From CAZUMJ01 sp964621605 (lineage in GTDB: Bacteria > Actinomycetota > Acidimicrobiia > Acidimicrobiales > Iamiaceae), in NCBI GenBank assembly GCA_964621605.1, contig CAZUMJ010000018.1, positions 1 through 62,707 of the forward strand: a stretch of DNA of 62,707 nt. Direction: 5' to 3'. Positions 1-10,583 of this stretch are shown here, piece by piece; position 1 is the stretch's first letter, and each line of letters starts with the position of its first letter. The translations under genes were made by a program, and so were the position numbers. The notes under the pieces were generated by a model. That model made no database searches, was not told where the DNA came from, and saw only the letters and a program-made list of their open reading frames with translations.

Positions 1-650
1 GCGGCACCGGCGGCACCTTCCCACCCTGCGAATACACCGCAACATAGACCCACTGTGCCGGCGCCGGGGACGGGACCGTGGTCGACACCGAGTACGGATA
101 CGGCGCTGCCAGCACTCCCGGCTTCTGTTTCTCTAGCGTCGCCCCACCACCCGAGACCTCCGGCACCAACCGCACCACAAACGAGGGACCGCCGGGAAAC
201 GTCGTGGTAGCCCAACTCGCAACACCAGACACGTTCAACGTCGCACCCGCCGGCACCCACACCCGCCACGTCTGCGAACCCGAAGGCGGACCCGCTGTCG
301 TACCAACGATCGGCAGATCGGCCACCAACACGTCATCCGCGCACAACTCCACCGGATCACCACCGGCCTGCACCGCCTCCGGCTCCGACACCGACCCCCC
401 ATCCGCGAGCATGCCCGGCGGAACCGTCGTCGACGCCATCGTCGACGAAACGCCAGGACCCGTAGAGCGTGGCACCGTGCTCGACGGCACCGTGCTCGAC
501 GAAGGACCCGCCGACGTCGAAGACCCCACCGACGCGCTACCTACGCCAACCGGGACCCCCCCCCGCTGGCAGCACCCCCCACACAGGCAACGCGCCGATC
601 ACCGACACCAACGCCGCACACACCACCGCCAACGACCGACCCCGAACCAT
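1..650 (-). CDS. Secreted Ser/Thr/Pro-rich protein, C-terminus beyond window
   Basis: The frame is open from the window edge to an ATG at 650, preceded by an AGGGG ribosome site about six bases upstream. The first ~25 residues look like a signal peptide (MVRGRSLAVVCAALVSVIG, then a second hydrophobic patch). A low-complexity stretch rich in Ser, Thr, Pro and Val follows (about residues 35-80). After it comes a beta-rich part with a single early Cys and Trp-rich strands (QTWRVWVP; WVYVAVYSQGG). I do not recognise the family. The visible part suggests an exported, surface-exposed protein with a flexible linker after the signal. The opposite strand carries a long open frame that I treat as a shadow, because it lacks a sensible start and protein character. 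Confidence 0.55.
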
Positions 651-654
651 CTCA

Positions 655-868
655 ACCCCTCACCATGGGAAACACTGCATGCCACAACAAACCCGGGCAT
701 GACAACAGACCCACCCAACAACGTCAACGACCCGCAAGCAGTCTTGACCAACTTCTTACCGACGGTTCGACCTATCGCGCATGCGGGGACCGCTTCGGGC
801 AGCCGCCCACGACTATGCCCTCTCCCTCTCCCTCTCCCGCACACGCACGCGCGTGCTCACGCGACGCG
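655..868. other. Intergenic region with short TCTCCC repeat
   Basis: There is no convincing gene between the secreted protein and the DUF192 gene. It contains three tandem TCTCCC units at 821-838 and a short GC-rich palindrome just after them. It probably holds the promoter of the gene ending at position 1, but no clear hexamers were recognised. Confidence 0.4.
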
Positions 869-1474
869 TCACTCGTGGCAGCCGTCGCCGCCCTCGCGCA
901 GCGTGGAACCCGACGCCATGCCACGGGCAGCCAACTCGCCCCGGGGCACCTCCACCGCCACCACGTACTTCTCGCGGGGCGGGGCATACGCCGGGCACGA
1001 AGCGTCGTCTCCGCACGGTTCCATGTCGTTCGAGCCGACGAACCTGCCGTCCGCGGCGAAGAAGGCGATCGAGAGCGGCATCGGGGTGTTGCGCATCCAG
1101 AACCTTCCCGACGTCGGGTGATCGAAGCGAAACGCCATCCCGTCCGCGCCACCGAGCGTGCGGTCCGTGACCTGCATCAGGCCCCGCTCCTGCAACGTCC
1201 ACGTCGCCGCCAACCAGAGGCAGAGCGACCACTCCTTGCCCGCCTCGGAGCGCACCACGAACGGAGCCTGGGGGAAGCCGGTCACCGTCACGACCGACGC
1301 TGGCGGGCCACTCTCTGGCGTGGTGCGACGTGCCGTCGTCGTTGGGTCGGTCGCGGCGCGCGCCGAGCCCGCGGACCTCGCCGCGGTACACCCCCCGAGC
1401 AACATCGAAGCCGCGAGGACCATGACCCCGATCACCTGGCGCGCGGGTGGGCGCGTCGACGCAACCCGAGTCAT
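869..1474 (-). CDS. DUF192 family lipoprotein
   Basis: 201 residues. The N-terminus is a lipoprotein signal: a hydrophobic run ending in the lipobox LLGGC, with the lipidated Cys at about residue 29. A Thr/Ala-rich linker follows. The C-terminal ~120 residues carry the DUF192 (COG1430) core, recognisable by FWMRNTPMPLSIAFF and the late EVPRGELAARGM segment. Family members are small secreted or anchored beta proteins of unknown biochemical role. The start at 1474 is 11 bases after the panB stop, so it is probably co-transcribed with panB, but no functional link is evident. The family call is firm; the function is unknown. Confidence 0.8.
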   Translation of the reverse strand: MTRVASTRPPARQVIGVMVLAASMLLGGCTAARSAGSARAATDPTTTARRTTPESGPPASVVTVTGFPQAPFVVRSEAGKEWSLCLWLAATWTLQERGLMQVTDRTLGGADGMAFRFDHPTSGRFWMRNTPMPLSIAFFAADGRFVGSNDMEPCGDDASCPAYAPPREKYVVAVEVPRGELAARGMASGSTLREGGDGCHE

Positions 1475-1485
1475 CTACGTCGCGA

Positions 1486-2364
1486 CTACCCCGCCAAGGG
1501 CTCGCGGCCGTACAGCCCGAGCGTCTCGGCGACCGGAGCGGCGAGGTGATAGCTCTCCGCCTCCGAGGGGAAGCGACCGGTACGAACATCCGCTGCATAC
1601 TCCCGAAGTGCCGCGACGGCATCCGCCTTCAGCGACGCGTAGCGACGGACGAACTTCGGAGCAATGCGGTCCTCGATGCCCAGCACGTCGTGAAAGACCA
1701 ACACCTGTCCGTCACAGTGCGGACCGGCGCCGATGCCGATGGTCGGGATCTCGATCGACTCGGTCACCATCGCCGCGACCTCGGTCGGCACCCCTTCGAG
1801 CACGAGCGCGAAGCACCCGGCGTCGGTCAGCGCACGTGCGTCGGCGAGGAGCTCCCGCGCCGCGTCTTCGGTCTTGCCCTGCACCTTGAACCCACCCATC
1901 GCGTGCACAGACTGCGGAGTGAGCCCAAGGTGCCCCATGACGGGGATCTCGGCATCGACGATCGCCTCGATGGCCGGCACGCGCTTGCGGCCCCCCTCGA
2001 GCTTCACGCTCGGCGCACCTGCCCGAACCAACTCGGCCGCGTTGCGCACGGTGTCTTCACGGGACACGTGGTAGCTCATCCACGGGAGGTCCGCGACGAT
2101 CACGGCGGCGGGGCGGGCCCGCGCGACAGCGGCGGTGTGGTGAGCGATGTCACTCACGCTCACCTGGAGCGTGTCGTCGTACCCGAGCACGACCATCGCC
2201 ACGGAATCGCCGACGAGGATGAGGTCGACGCCGGCTTCGTCCGCCATGCGAGCTCCGGGGGCGTCGTATGCCGTCACCATGACCAGAGGTGCGGCGCCGG
2301 CACGTGCCTTGCGCGCCCGAATGGCGGGCACGGTCAATGGGGTACCCGAGATGGGATTCGCCAT
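1486..2364 (-). CDS. panB: 3-methyl-2-oxobutanoate hydroxymethyltransferase
   Basis: PanB (292 residues) transfers a hydroxymethyl group from 5,10-methylene-THF to 2-oxoisovalerate to give ketopantoate, the first committed step of pantothenate and CoA synthesis in the cytoplasm. Family signatures seen are MVTAYDAPGARMADEAGVD, the metal/substrate segment LVGDSVAMVVLGYDDT, SVKLEGG, MGHLGLTPQS and IGIGAGPHCDGQVLVFHD. The open frame continues 26 codons upstream, but the ATG at 2364 has a good GGAAGGAG ribosome site and fits the usual PanB N-terminus. Partner genes panC/panD are not in the window. The DUF192 lipoprotein gene follows directly. Confidence 0.95.
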   Translation of the reverse strand: MANPISGTPLTVPAIRARKARAGAAPLVMVTAYDAPGARMADEAGVDLILVGDSVAMVVLGYDDTLQVSVSDIAHHTAAVARARPAAVIVADLPWMSYHVSREDTVRNAAELVRAGAPSVKLEGGRKRVPAIEAIVDAEIPVMGHLGLTPQSVHAMGGFKVQGKTEDAARELLADARALTDAGCFALVLEGVPTEVAAMVTESIEIPTIGIGAGPHCDGQVLVFHDVLGIEDRIAPKFVRRYASLKADAVAALREYAADVRTGRFPSEAESYHLAAPVAETLGLYGREPLAG

Positions 2365-2468
2365 GTCTGTCTCCTTCCGTCCAGCGCCTGTGCGGCTGCC
2401 AGCGGTACAGAAAACGGTAGCAGCGCGCGCCGCAGCAGACACAGCTCGGGTAGAGCGACGCGGCGCGA

Positions 2469-4700
2469 CTACGCAGTCGGTGGAGGACCCGCGCTGGTCG
2501 GTGGCACCGCCGAGGTGGGTGGAGCAACCGTCGATGACGGCGGCTTCGTCTCGGGCGGCGGGCCGGCCACGGTGGTCGACGACGACGCCGGCTCACCGTC
2601 GCCTGGCTCTGGCTCCGGCGCGACCCCGGTTGCCCCGTCGCCGCCACCTCCGCCGTACCCGCCGCTCTGGTACCCGCCCCAGTCGGTGAGGTACTCGCCT
2701 CCCCACAGATCCTTCGCCTCGGGGAAGTCACCGGTGTCGGTGTTCGCAAGGGCGGCGGTCATGAACTTCCGCCAGATCTCTGCCGGATAGCTGGCTCCCT
2801 GGATGCTCGGAGGCATGGTCCGCTTGGGTTCGAAGCCGTACCCCATCCACACGGCGGTCGTGAAGCGAGGCACGAAGCCCACGAACCACGCGTCGAGGTT
2901 GTTGCCGCCCACATCACTCGCCCCGTCGCCGTTCGTGCCGGTCTTGCCGGCGGCGGGACGCCCGAGCGCGGCGTTGCGCCCCGTGCCTCCTTGGATCACC
3001 TGCTGCAGGGCGTAGGTGACACGCGCGTTCTGCTCGGTGTTGAGCACCGCGCTGCGCTTGGGTGCGTAGTCGGCAAGCACGTTGCCGGAACGGTCCTCGA
3101 CCCGGATGACAACCCGCGGTTGCACGTGGATGCCGTTGTCGGCGAACGTCGAATACGACGAGGCCATGTCCAGGACCGACACCGACCCCGCTCCCAACAC
3201 GTCCGTCGGGAGTGGCTGCAACTTGCCCTCACGCGTGTCGAAGGGGCTCTGGACCCCAAGCTTGTGCGCAAGGGCGTTCACCTTGTCGGGCCCGAGCTCG
3301 AGCATCAGGTTGGCGTACGCGCTGTTGACCGAAAGCATGAGCCCGTCGGCAAGGTTGGTGACCCCCGAGGGGCAGCAGTCGCTGTTCACCGTCCACGGGT
3401 GGGGCCCGTGGACCTCCTCGGGGGTGAAGACAGCTTTGAACGGCGCCTTCACGATCGATCCGATCGAATAGCCCTGACGCACCGCTTCGGCAAGGGCGAA
3501 GGTCTTGAAGGTCGAGCCCGCCGGTCGGCCGCTCCCACCCCCGTCACGCCCCACCGCAAGGTTGACCTTGGACTGCGCGTAGGAGGTGCCGCCCATCATC
3601 GCCACGACACGGCCCTGTCCATCGACTGCGACGAGCGAGCCATCGGGATGGTCGTCCCAGTCCAAGGTGCTGGTCACCGCCCGATAGGCGTCTCGCTGCA
3701 GGCGTGGGTCGAGCGTGGTGTAGATGCGTAGACCACCGCTGTACACCTGGTCTGTCGTGAAGCCGAGCTTCTGCACGAGCACCCGCTGCACGTAGTCGGT
3801 GAAGTACTGGACGCCGAGGGTGTCGCTCGACCCGAACGATCCGCCGAGCCAGTTGACGCCGTTACCCGGCGTGAAGTCGATGACCCCCAACGGCTGTGCA
3901 TCGGCTGCAGCTTGCTGGGACGCGCTGATCATCTTCGCGTCCACCATGCCGGCGAGCACCAGACGTCGCAGCGCAAGGGCCTTCGTCGGGTTCTCCCCCG
4001 ACGGAGGGTTGCGGATGATGCCCGCAAGCATGGCCGACTGGGCGAGATTGAGGTCTTTCGCGTCGACCCCGAAGTAGGCGTGCGCCGCCGCCTGCACGCC
4101 GTACGCGCCTCGCCCGAAGTAGACGAGGTTCAGGTACCGCTCGAAGATCTCCTTCTTGGAGAGTCGCTGCTCAAGCTTGGCCGAGAGCACCGCTTCTTTG
4201 ATCTTGCGCGAGAAGGTGCGCTCCTGCGTCAGGTAGGTCAGCTTCACGTACTGCTGCGTGATGGTCGATCCGCCTTGGGACACCTCGCCGCCGCGGATGT
4301 CGACCCACGCGGCGCGGGCGATACCGACCGGGTCGACGCCGCCGTGCTTGAAGAAGGATCGGTCCTCGGCCGCGAGCACCGCTGCCTGCATCGCCGGAGA
4401 GATCTGCGCGAGGGGGACGCTGACCCGATTGACCGTTCCGTGGAGGGAGACCACCGCATTCGACTCGCCACAGTCCTTGGTGACCTCAGCCGTGCAGATG
4501 AACGAGGTCTGTGCGGTGGGGGGATCGACGGAGGGAAGCTCGACCTGGTTCGCCGCCCAGAGTCCGCCAGCGAACACGGCAAGTCCGAGGAGGCCGCCGA
4601 GGTAGAGGACGCGACGCATCCGCCACAGGAGGTTGCGCCGCTTGACCGCGCCGCTTCTCGTGATCTTGAGGTTGTGCGCGGGGATGTGCGATCTCGGCAT
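2469..4700 (-). CDS. ponA: Class A penicillin-binding protein (PonA1-like)
   Basis: A bifunctional peptidoglycan synthase of 743 residues. A basic cytoplasmic N-terminus and one membrane span (about 31-50) are followed by a GT51 glycosyltransferase domain, with catalytic Glu112 in AEDRSFFKHGG and the motif GGSTITQQYVK. The transpeptidase domain has SxxK (STFK, near 395), SxN (SVN, near 454) and KTGT (near 585). The last ~90 residues are a disordered Pro/Ser/Thr/Gly-rich tail. It polymerises glycan strands and cross-links peptides outside the membrane. The order ponA, DUF5318, PadR, ino1 matches the mycobacterial Rv0050-Rv0046c neighbourhood, which supports the PonA1 assignment. Confidence 0.93.
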   Translation of the reverse strand: MPRSHIPAHNLKITRSGAVKRRNLLWRMRRVLYLGGLLGLAVFAGGLWAANQVELPSVDPPTAQTSFICTAEVTKDCGESNAVVSLHGTVNRVSVPLAQISPAMQAAVLAAEDRSFFKHGGVDPVGIARAAWVDIRGGEVSQGGSTITQQYVKLTYLTQERTFSRKIKEAVLSAKLEQRLSKKEIFERYLNLVYFGRGAYGVQAAAHAYFGVDAKDLNLAQSAMLAGIIRNPPSGENPTKALALRRLVLAGMVDAKMISASQQAAADAQPLGVIDFTPGNGVNWLGGSFGSSDTLGVQYFTDYVQRVLVQKLGFTTDQVYSGGLRIYTTLDPRLQRDAYRAVTSTLDWDDHPDGSLVAVDGQGRVVAMMGGTSYAQSKVNLAVGRDGGGSGRPAGSTFKTFALAEAVRQGYSIGSIVKAPFKAVFTPEEVHGPHPWTVNSDCCPSGVTNLADGLMLSVNSAYANLMLELGPDKVNALAHKLGVQSPFDTREGKLQPLPTDVLGAGSVSVLDMASSYSTFADNGIHVQPRVVIRVEDRSGNVLADYAPKRSAVLNTEQNARVTYALQQVIQGGTGRNAALGRPAAGKTGTNGDGASDVGGNNLDAWFVGFVPRFTTAVWMGYGFEPKRTMPPSIQGASYPAEIWRKFMTAALANTDTGDFPEAKDLWGGEYLTDWGGYQSGGYGGGGGDGATGVAPEPEPGDGEPASSSTTVAGPPPETKPPSSTVAPPTSAVPPTSAGPPPTA

Positions 4701-4812
4701 GAGGACTCGGTGCAGGGGTGCTCAGCAGCAAGAAACCCCGCCGCGGAGCGTACCAATCGACTTTCGTGTCGACGCGCTTCGCCCCGGTAGGCGGCCAGCC
4801 GCGAAGGGGGCC

Positions 4813-5226
4813 TCAGGGGTTCGAACGGCTCGCTGCGCGCCCGATCGGAAATGACCGCACGAGATGGTTCCACCAGCATTCCGGACACACCTCCACCACG
4901 TAGGTGGTGAAGGTACCGGCTCGCTTCGCGAAGCCAGCCAGCTCGCCGCGCTTGGAGACACACCGACCGGCGGCGGGGAGGCGCGTACCGAAGAGATAGG
5001 TCACGAGGACGAGATCGCTGCCCTCGCAGATAGGGCACGGGCGCGTCGTGGGCACCCCGCATGCCGCTGCGTTGCGGCGGAGCTCCGGGTGGGCGTCGCA
5101 GACCTCGTTGCGGGCGATGCGGCCCTTGCGGTACTCGGAGATCAGTGACTGGCGCGCCAAGCGGTAGTCGACCTCGCCGGGGCGGGCACCCCGTGGAACG
5201 CCGCCGACCGCGGGTCGAAATGGCAT
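4813..5226 (-). CDS. DUF5318 zinc-ribbon-like protein
   Basis: 137 residues. It matches the actinobacterial DUF5318 pattern: an N-terminal helix containing DYRLARQSLISEYRKGR, then VCDAHPELRRNA, then a likely metal-binding module made of CPICEG and VCPECWWNH with an extra Cys between them. Function is unknown. The gene sits beside ponA, as it does in mycobacteria. I chose the ATG at 5226 over a GTG at 5262 because a TACCCT box lies exactly seven bases upstream of it, the leaderless pattern seen repeatedly in this window. It may be a small regulator of envelope genes, but that is inference from position only. Confidence 0.75.
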   Translation of the reverse strand: MPFRPAVGGVPRGARPGEVDYRLARQSLISEYRKGRIARNEVCDAHPELRRNAAACGVPTTRPCPICEGSDLVLVTYLFGTRLPAAGRCVSKRGELAGFAKRAGTFTTYVVEVCPECWWNHLVRSFPIGRAASRSNP

Positions 5227-5239
5227 CGCCGGCAGGGTA
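5227..5239 (-). promoter_or_regulatory. Leaderless promoter -10 box for DUF5318 gene
   Basis: On the minus strand TACCCT (5239-5234) lies seven bases before the ATG at 5226, with no Shine-Dalgarno sequence between them. Confidence 0.4.
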
Positions 5240-5404
5240 GCGCCGTCCGACGACAAGGGCACCGGGGCCCGTCCGCTCCGCCGGATCCGACATCCATCAC
5301 CGACACGCAGCGCTCGCGTCAGAGGTGCACGGGGAAGTTCTCGACGAGTTGGCGCACGTGCACGCGACCCCTACACTCGTTTCGACACATCGGAGCGATA
5401 CATC

Positions 5405-5418
5405 TATACGATATACTC
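5405..5418 (+). promoter_or_regulatory. AT-rich promoter/operator of padR-ino1
   Basis: A markedly AT-rich patch (ATACATCTATACGATATACT, 5399-5417) stands out in this GC-rich DNA immediately before the PadR start. TACGAT at 5407-5412 is six bases from the GTG at 5419, which suggests leaderless transcription. The overlapping near-dyad of TATAC/GATATA elements would suit an autoregulatory PadR operator. That last point is inference. Confidence 0.4.
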
Positions 5419-6095
5419 GTGGGAATCATGCTCGACCTTGCACTCCTCGGCCTGCTCAGCGACGAACCGCTGCACGGCTACGAACTGAAGAAGCAGTTGA
5501 GCGACGTGGCTGGCACGCGGGCAGGGGTGTCGTTCGGTGCGCTGTACCCGGCACTCAACCGACTTGAGCGAGCTGCGCTCGTGCGCACCGTGACCGACCA
5601 TCCAGAGGCGAACCACATCCCCATGACCGGCTCACTGGGGGCCGAGGTCGCGGCCGCACGCACACGCCGCCCTGCCCCGGCACGGGCTGGACGCACCCGC
5701 AAGGTGTACGCGATCACGCCAGCCGGCGAAGAGCGCCTCGCCGAGCTCCTGCGCGTGCCTGCCACAGACGAGCGCACGTTCCACCTCCAGATCGCCTTTT
5801 GCCGCCACCTGCCGGCCGACGAGCGCCTCACCCTGTTCGAGCGCCGCCGCCATGACCTGCTCACCCAGGTGGCGCACGAGCGCGCACCTCAGGCGCCGAC
5901 CCCCGGTTCCGACCGTCGCCGCGACCGCTATCGCCGGGCCCTGCGCGACAGAGACACCGCCGCAACCCAAGCCGAACTCACCTGGCTCGACCACCTCATC
6001 GACGACGAGCGCCGCCTCGCCGTCGACCCTGTCCCCCCAACGGACCCCGTGCTCACGGGTTCCGGCCACACCCCCCCGTCCGGAGGTTCCCAACC

Positions 6096-6099
<4 letters not shown>
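5419..6099 (+). CDS. PadR-family transcriptional regulator
   Basis: 226 residues. The N-terminal winged helix is typical of PadR: LALLGLLSDEPLHGYELKKQL, then GALYPALNRLERAALV and, after an insert, RKVYAITPAGEERLAELL. The C-terminal half is alpha-helical and probably dimerises (PadR C-terminal type). The stop overlaps the ino1 start by four bases (ATGA), so the two are translationally coupled. The same PadR-Ino1 pair occurs in mycobacteria (Rv0047c-Rv0046c), suggesting control of inositol synthesis. Two starts are possible, GTG 5419 or ATG 5428. I prefer the GTG, which sits six bases from a TACGAT box. Confidence 0.85.
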
Positions 6100-7169
<1,070 letters not shown>

Positions 7170-7203
7170 CCCAGACCGACCACGGTCGGCCATCCGTTCA
7201 CAG

Positions 7204-7233
7204 AAGAGTCCGGGGCATCCGCCCCGGACTCTT
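7204..7233 (+). terminator. Terminator hairpin after ino1
   Basis: A perfect 13-bp stem, AAGAGTCCGGGGC (7204-7216) with GCCCCGGACTCTT (7221-7233), closes a four-base loop 34 bases after the ino1 stop. There is no long T tract, as is common in high-GC actinobacteria. Confidence 0.75.
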
Positions 7234-7256
7234 CGCGTCCCGCCAAACTGCACGTC

Positions 7257-8006
7257 ATGTCCACCAACGACGTCCTCGCGATGCCCAGCCCCGCCTGGGC
7301 CCGCTTCACGCTTGCGACGCCCGAGGCTGACGACCTACCCGACGACGTGGTCTACGGCTCGGCGATCCCCGGCGAAAGCGATCTCAAGCTCATCGGTGAC
7401 GTGGAGGGCAAACGGATCCTCGAGCTGGGCTGCGGCGCGGGGCACAACGCCATTCGTCTGGCTCTCGCAGGCGCGAAGGTGATCGCCATCGAGCCAGATC
7501 CGGTGCAGGTGGCCCATGCGCGTGACGCTGCAGAACGCGCCGACGTGAAGGTCGAGCTCCACCACGCCGAGCTGCACGAGCTGGCGTTCCTTCGTGGTGA
7601 AGGCATCGATGCAGCGATCAGCGCGTACGCGATGGCAGGGGTCCCCGACTTCGCGCGCGTCCTCCGACAGGTTCACCGCGTGCTTCGGCAGGAAGCGCCG
7701 CTCGTGATCTCGCTTCCCCACCCCGCGTTCGAGGTCGTCCTCGCTCCGGCACCGGACCCTTTGCGGATCCGTCGGTCGTGGTTCGCGGACGAACCACGCC
7801 AATGGCGAGCCGGCAACGCCACGGGTGTGGACTATCCCCGCACGCTGTCGAACGTGTTCGCAACCCTGACGCGCAACAACTATCGGGTCGACACGGTGTT
7901 GGAACCGCCGGCCGAGCAACGTCGCGCCGCAGGCGCCCGCTGGGCCGATGTGCTGCGTTGGCTTCCGCCGACGCTCATCCTGCGATCCCGCAAGCAGGGC
8001 ATCTGA
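7257..8006 (+). CDS. Class I SAM-dependent methyltransferase
   Basis: 249 residues. The SAM-binding motif I is clear (RILELGCGAGHNAIRLA, about residues 48-64), followed by the acidic end of beta-2 (VIAIEPDP) and a later proline-containing motif (LVISLPHPAFE). The overall layout fits the UbiE/COQ5-like Methyltransf_11 group, but the substrate cannot be inferred. It starts 24 bases after the ino1 terminator and so is probably expressed separately. It is convergent with pcnA. Confidence 0.75.
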   Translation: MSTNDVLAMPSPAWARFTLATPEADDLPDDVVYGSAIPGESDLKLIGDVEGKRILELGCGAGHNAIRLALAGAKVIAIEPDPVQVAHARDAAERADVKVELHHAELHELAFLRGEGIDAAISAYAMAGVPDFARVLRQVHRVLRQEAPLVISLPHPAFEVVLAPAPDPLRIRRSWFADEPRQWRAGNATGVDYPRTLSNVFATLTRNNYRVDTVLEPPAEQRRAAGARWADVLRWLPPTLILRSRKQGI

Positions 8007-8052
8007 CGCTGGAGCACTCGCGGACTCAGCCCTACCTGGCAACCGGCGCAGC

Positions 8053-9432
8053 TCACGAAGAGCGGGCGGCCCACCACGCATCAAGGCGCCGGTAGGCCTC
8101 TTCCTCGCCGAGCGGACCTTCGTCGAGGCGTACCTCGAGCAGCATCTTGAGCGCCTCCCCCACGGCGCGCCCGGGCGCGATCCCCAAGTGCGCCATCACC
8201 GCCGCGCCGTCGAGGTCAGGACGAAGTGCGGCCAACTCCTCCTGGTCACGCAAGGTGGCGATGCGTTCCTCCAGCAGGTCCATCCGGTCCGACAGGAGCT
8301 TCGCCTTTCGCGCGTTGCGCGTGGTGCAGTCGCAACGGGTGAGCTCGATCAGCTGGTCGAGGTGCGGCCCGGCGTCTCGGACGAACCGCCGGACCGCGCT
8401 GTCGGTCCACCCCATCGCGAAGGTGTGGAAGCGGAGGTGGAGGAAGACGAGTTGCGACACCGCCTCGACGTCCTCGTTCGGGTAGCGCAGCGCCCGCATG
8501 CGGTCACGAGCCATGCGGGCACCGACCACCTCGTGGTGGTGAAAGCTCACGCCCTTCGGTCCGAACGCTCGGGTTCGGGGCTTGCCGACATCGTGGAGCA
8601 GCGCCGCAAGGCGCAAGATGCGATCAGGTGAGGTCTTGGCGACGACCGCGATCGTGTGGCTGAGCACGTCCTTGTGTCGATGGATCGGGTCCTGCTCGAC
8701 GCGCAGCGCGGGAAGCTCCGGAAGGAACTCCTGCGCGATGCCGGTATCGACGCAGAACCACAACCCGGCGCTCGGGTCGGGAGCGACGAGGAGCTTGTCG
8801 AGCTCGACGCGCATCCGTTCTGGCGCCACGATCGCCAGACGGTCGGCAAGCGCGGTTGCCGCCGCCACGATCGCGTCGTCTGGCTCGAGCCCGTAGCCAG
8901 CCATGAACCGCGCCGCGCGCAGCATGCGAAGCGGGTCATCAGAGAACGACTCCGTCGCGGCGAGCGGCGTACGGAGACGGCCGGCGGCCAGGTCTCCGGC
9001 ACCGTCGAACGGGTCGATCAAGCGGGGTTCCGGCAGTTCGATCGCCATGGCGTTCACGGTGAAGTCACGACGAGAGAGGTCCGTCTCGATGTCGCTCGAA
9101 AATCGCACCTCAGGCTTGCGAGATGACGGGTCGTAGGCCTCGGCGCGATGGGTGGTGATCTCGACCGCGCGCCCCGCGACCTGCGCACCGATAGTGCCAA
9201 AGCGCGCGCCCTGGGTCCACAACGAGGAAGCCAGGGGCTTCAGGAGCTCCTGCGTCCGCTCCGGTGGGGCGTCTGTCGTGAAATCCAGGTCCGACGATGC
9301 ATCCAGGTCGCGACCGAGCAACAAGTCACGGACGATCCCGCCGACGAGGTAGAGGCGGTGGCCACCGTCCGCGAAGCGTGTCGCCAACGGGGCGACCTCT
9401 TCGAGGACGGGCTGTAGGCGAGCCGGGATCAC
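8053..9432 (-). CDS. pcnA: CCA-adding tRNA nucleotidyltransferase
   Basis: 459 residues. This class II enzyme adds or repairs the 3' CCA end of tRNAs. The nucleotidyltransferase motif LVGGIVRDLLLGRD with the catalytic SDLDFTT pair lies near the N-terminus, followed by RRDFTVNAMAIEL and DPLRMLRAARFMA. An HD phosphohydrolase domain follows (AALLHDVGKPRTRA ... FHHHEVVGA), as in actinobacterial PcnA (mycobacterial Rv3907c). It lies 11 bases downstream of recF, giving a dnaN-recF-pcnA run on the minus strand. Confidence 0.93.
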   Translation of the reverse strand: MIPARLQPVLEEVAPLATRFADGGHRLYLVGGIVRDLLLGRDLDASSDLDFTTDAPPERTQELLKPLASSLWTQGARFGTIGAQVAGRAVEITTHRAEAYDPSSRKPEVRFSSDIETDLSRRDFTVNAMAIELPEPRLIDPFDGAGDLAAGRLRTPLAATESFSDDPLRMLRAARFMAGYGLEPDDAIVAAATALADRLAIVAPERMRVELDKLLVAPDPSAGLWFCVDTGIAQEFLPELPALRVEQDPIHRHKDVLSHTIAVVAKTSPDRILRLAALLHDVGKPRTRAFGPKGVSFHHHEVVGARMARDRMRALRYPNEDVEAVSQLVFLHLRFHTFAMGWTDSAVRRFVRDAGPHLDQLIELTRCDCTTRNARKAKLLSDRMDLLEERIATLRDQEELAALRPDLDGAAVMAHLGIAPGRAVGEALKMLLEVRLDEGPLGEEEAYRRLDAWWAARSS

Positions 9433-9443
9433 GGCGGGTCAAG

Positions 9444-10526
9444 CTATCGGGCGGGCCCGACGACTCCCGACTCCACCCGCAACTCGAGCGCCGGCGCCGT
9501 TCCTCGCGGCGCGTCTCCCGCTGTTGTGAGAATCGTCTGACCGTTTGGCAAGTTCGCGAGAAGTGCATCGGCCCGGCTGCCGTCCAGCTCTGACAGCACG
9601 TCGTCGAGCACCAACACGGGTGCGGCGTCGAGCGCTTCGGTCACCATGCGGTGCACTGCCAGCCGCAGGGCGAGCGCCAAGCACCGTTGCTCTCCCTGCG
9701 ATGCATGGGTTCTGGCTGGCAAGCCGTGCAAGGTGATCACCACCTCGTCGCGGTGTGGTCCCACGGTGGTGACCCCGCGCCGAACGTCGGTCGCGCGGGC
9801 TTCGTCGAGGGCATGCGTGAGGCCGTCGGCACGCCACGGCGCCTCATAGCGCGCCTCCACCTGGGCGGGGCTCCCAGCCAGGTCTCGGTACGACTCGGTC
9901 AGCACCGGCCGAAGTTTCGTGAGGAGGTCCTCGCGAGCGTCAGCCAGCGCGGTCCCTGCGAGGACGAGCTTCTGGTCCCACACCGAGAGGGTCACCGAGA
10001 TCTCTTCGCTCAGGCGACCTCCGGCCTGCTTCAGCAAGGCGTTGCGTTGGCGGAGCACCCGCTCGACCTCGGTTCGCACCGTGTCGTGACGGGGATGGAC
10101 TGCGACAAGCGCCTCGTCCAGAAAGAGGCGCCGTGCCGACGGTCCTTCCTTGATCACCGCAAGGTCGTCGGGAGCGAAGACCGTGACGCGCAGTGCCTCG
10201 AGAAGGTCACGTGTGCGTCGGACCGGCTGCCGGTTCACTTGTGTGCGGTTCCGACCCTGAAGGTTGATCTCGGCTTCGAGTTGGAGTCGCCGATCCTCAC
10301 GGGTGATGTCCGCACGCACGATCGCTTGCGTCGCACCGACACGAACCATCGCGTCGACCGGAGATTGCCGAAACGAGTCGGCGGTCGCCAGGTATGCGAT
10401 CGCCTCGACCAGGTTCGTCTTGCCCTGGCCGTTCGCGCCACGGATCAACGTCAGGCCGTCAGGCAACTCCACGACGGCGTGTTCGTAGGTCCGAAAATCA
10501 CGAAGCTCAAGGTGCTGCAGGTACAT
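9444..10526 (-). CDS. recF: DNA replication and repair protein RecF
   Basis: 360 residues. An SMC-like ATPase that binds ssDNA-dsDNA junctions and helps load RecA through RecOR. Walker A is IRGANGQGKTNLVEAIAYL (about 29-47), the ABC-type signature region is SQGEQRCLALALRLA, and Walker B with the D-loop is LVLDDVLSELDGSRA. The N-terminus MYLQHLELRDFRTYEHA is canonical. It follows dnaN by 57 bases. The usual downstream DUF721 and gyrB genes are absent, and pcnA takes that place. Confidence 0.95.
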   Translation of the reverse strand: MYLQHLELRDFRTYEHAVVELPDGLTLIRGANGQGKTNLVEAIAYLATADSFRQSPVDAMVRVGATQAIVRADITREDRRLQLEAEINLQGRNRTQVNRQPVRRTRDLLEALRVTVFAPDDLAVIKEGPSARRLFLDEALVAVHPRHDTVRTEVERVLRQRNALLKQAGGRLSEEISVTLSVWDQKLVLAGTALADAREDLLTKLRPVLTESYRDLAGSPAQVEARYEAPWRADGLTHALDEARATDVRRGVTTVGPHRDEVVITLHGLPARTHASQGEQRCLALALRLAVHRMVTEALDAAPVLVLDDVLSELDGSRADALLANLPNGQTILTTAGDAPRGTAPALELRVESGVVGPAR

Positions 10527-10583
10527 CGATCGTGGCGGTCGTCGTTACGTGTCCGCAGCAGAGACCGGCTTGGCTCCCACGTC

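Noticed and set aside
78..1121. 347-codon plus-strand frame at the left edge
   Set aside because: It is antisense to the signal-peptide protein and to the DUF192 lipoprotein, both of which have proper starts and recognisable features. Its composition is simply reversed Ser/Pro-rich sequence.
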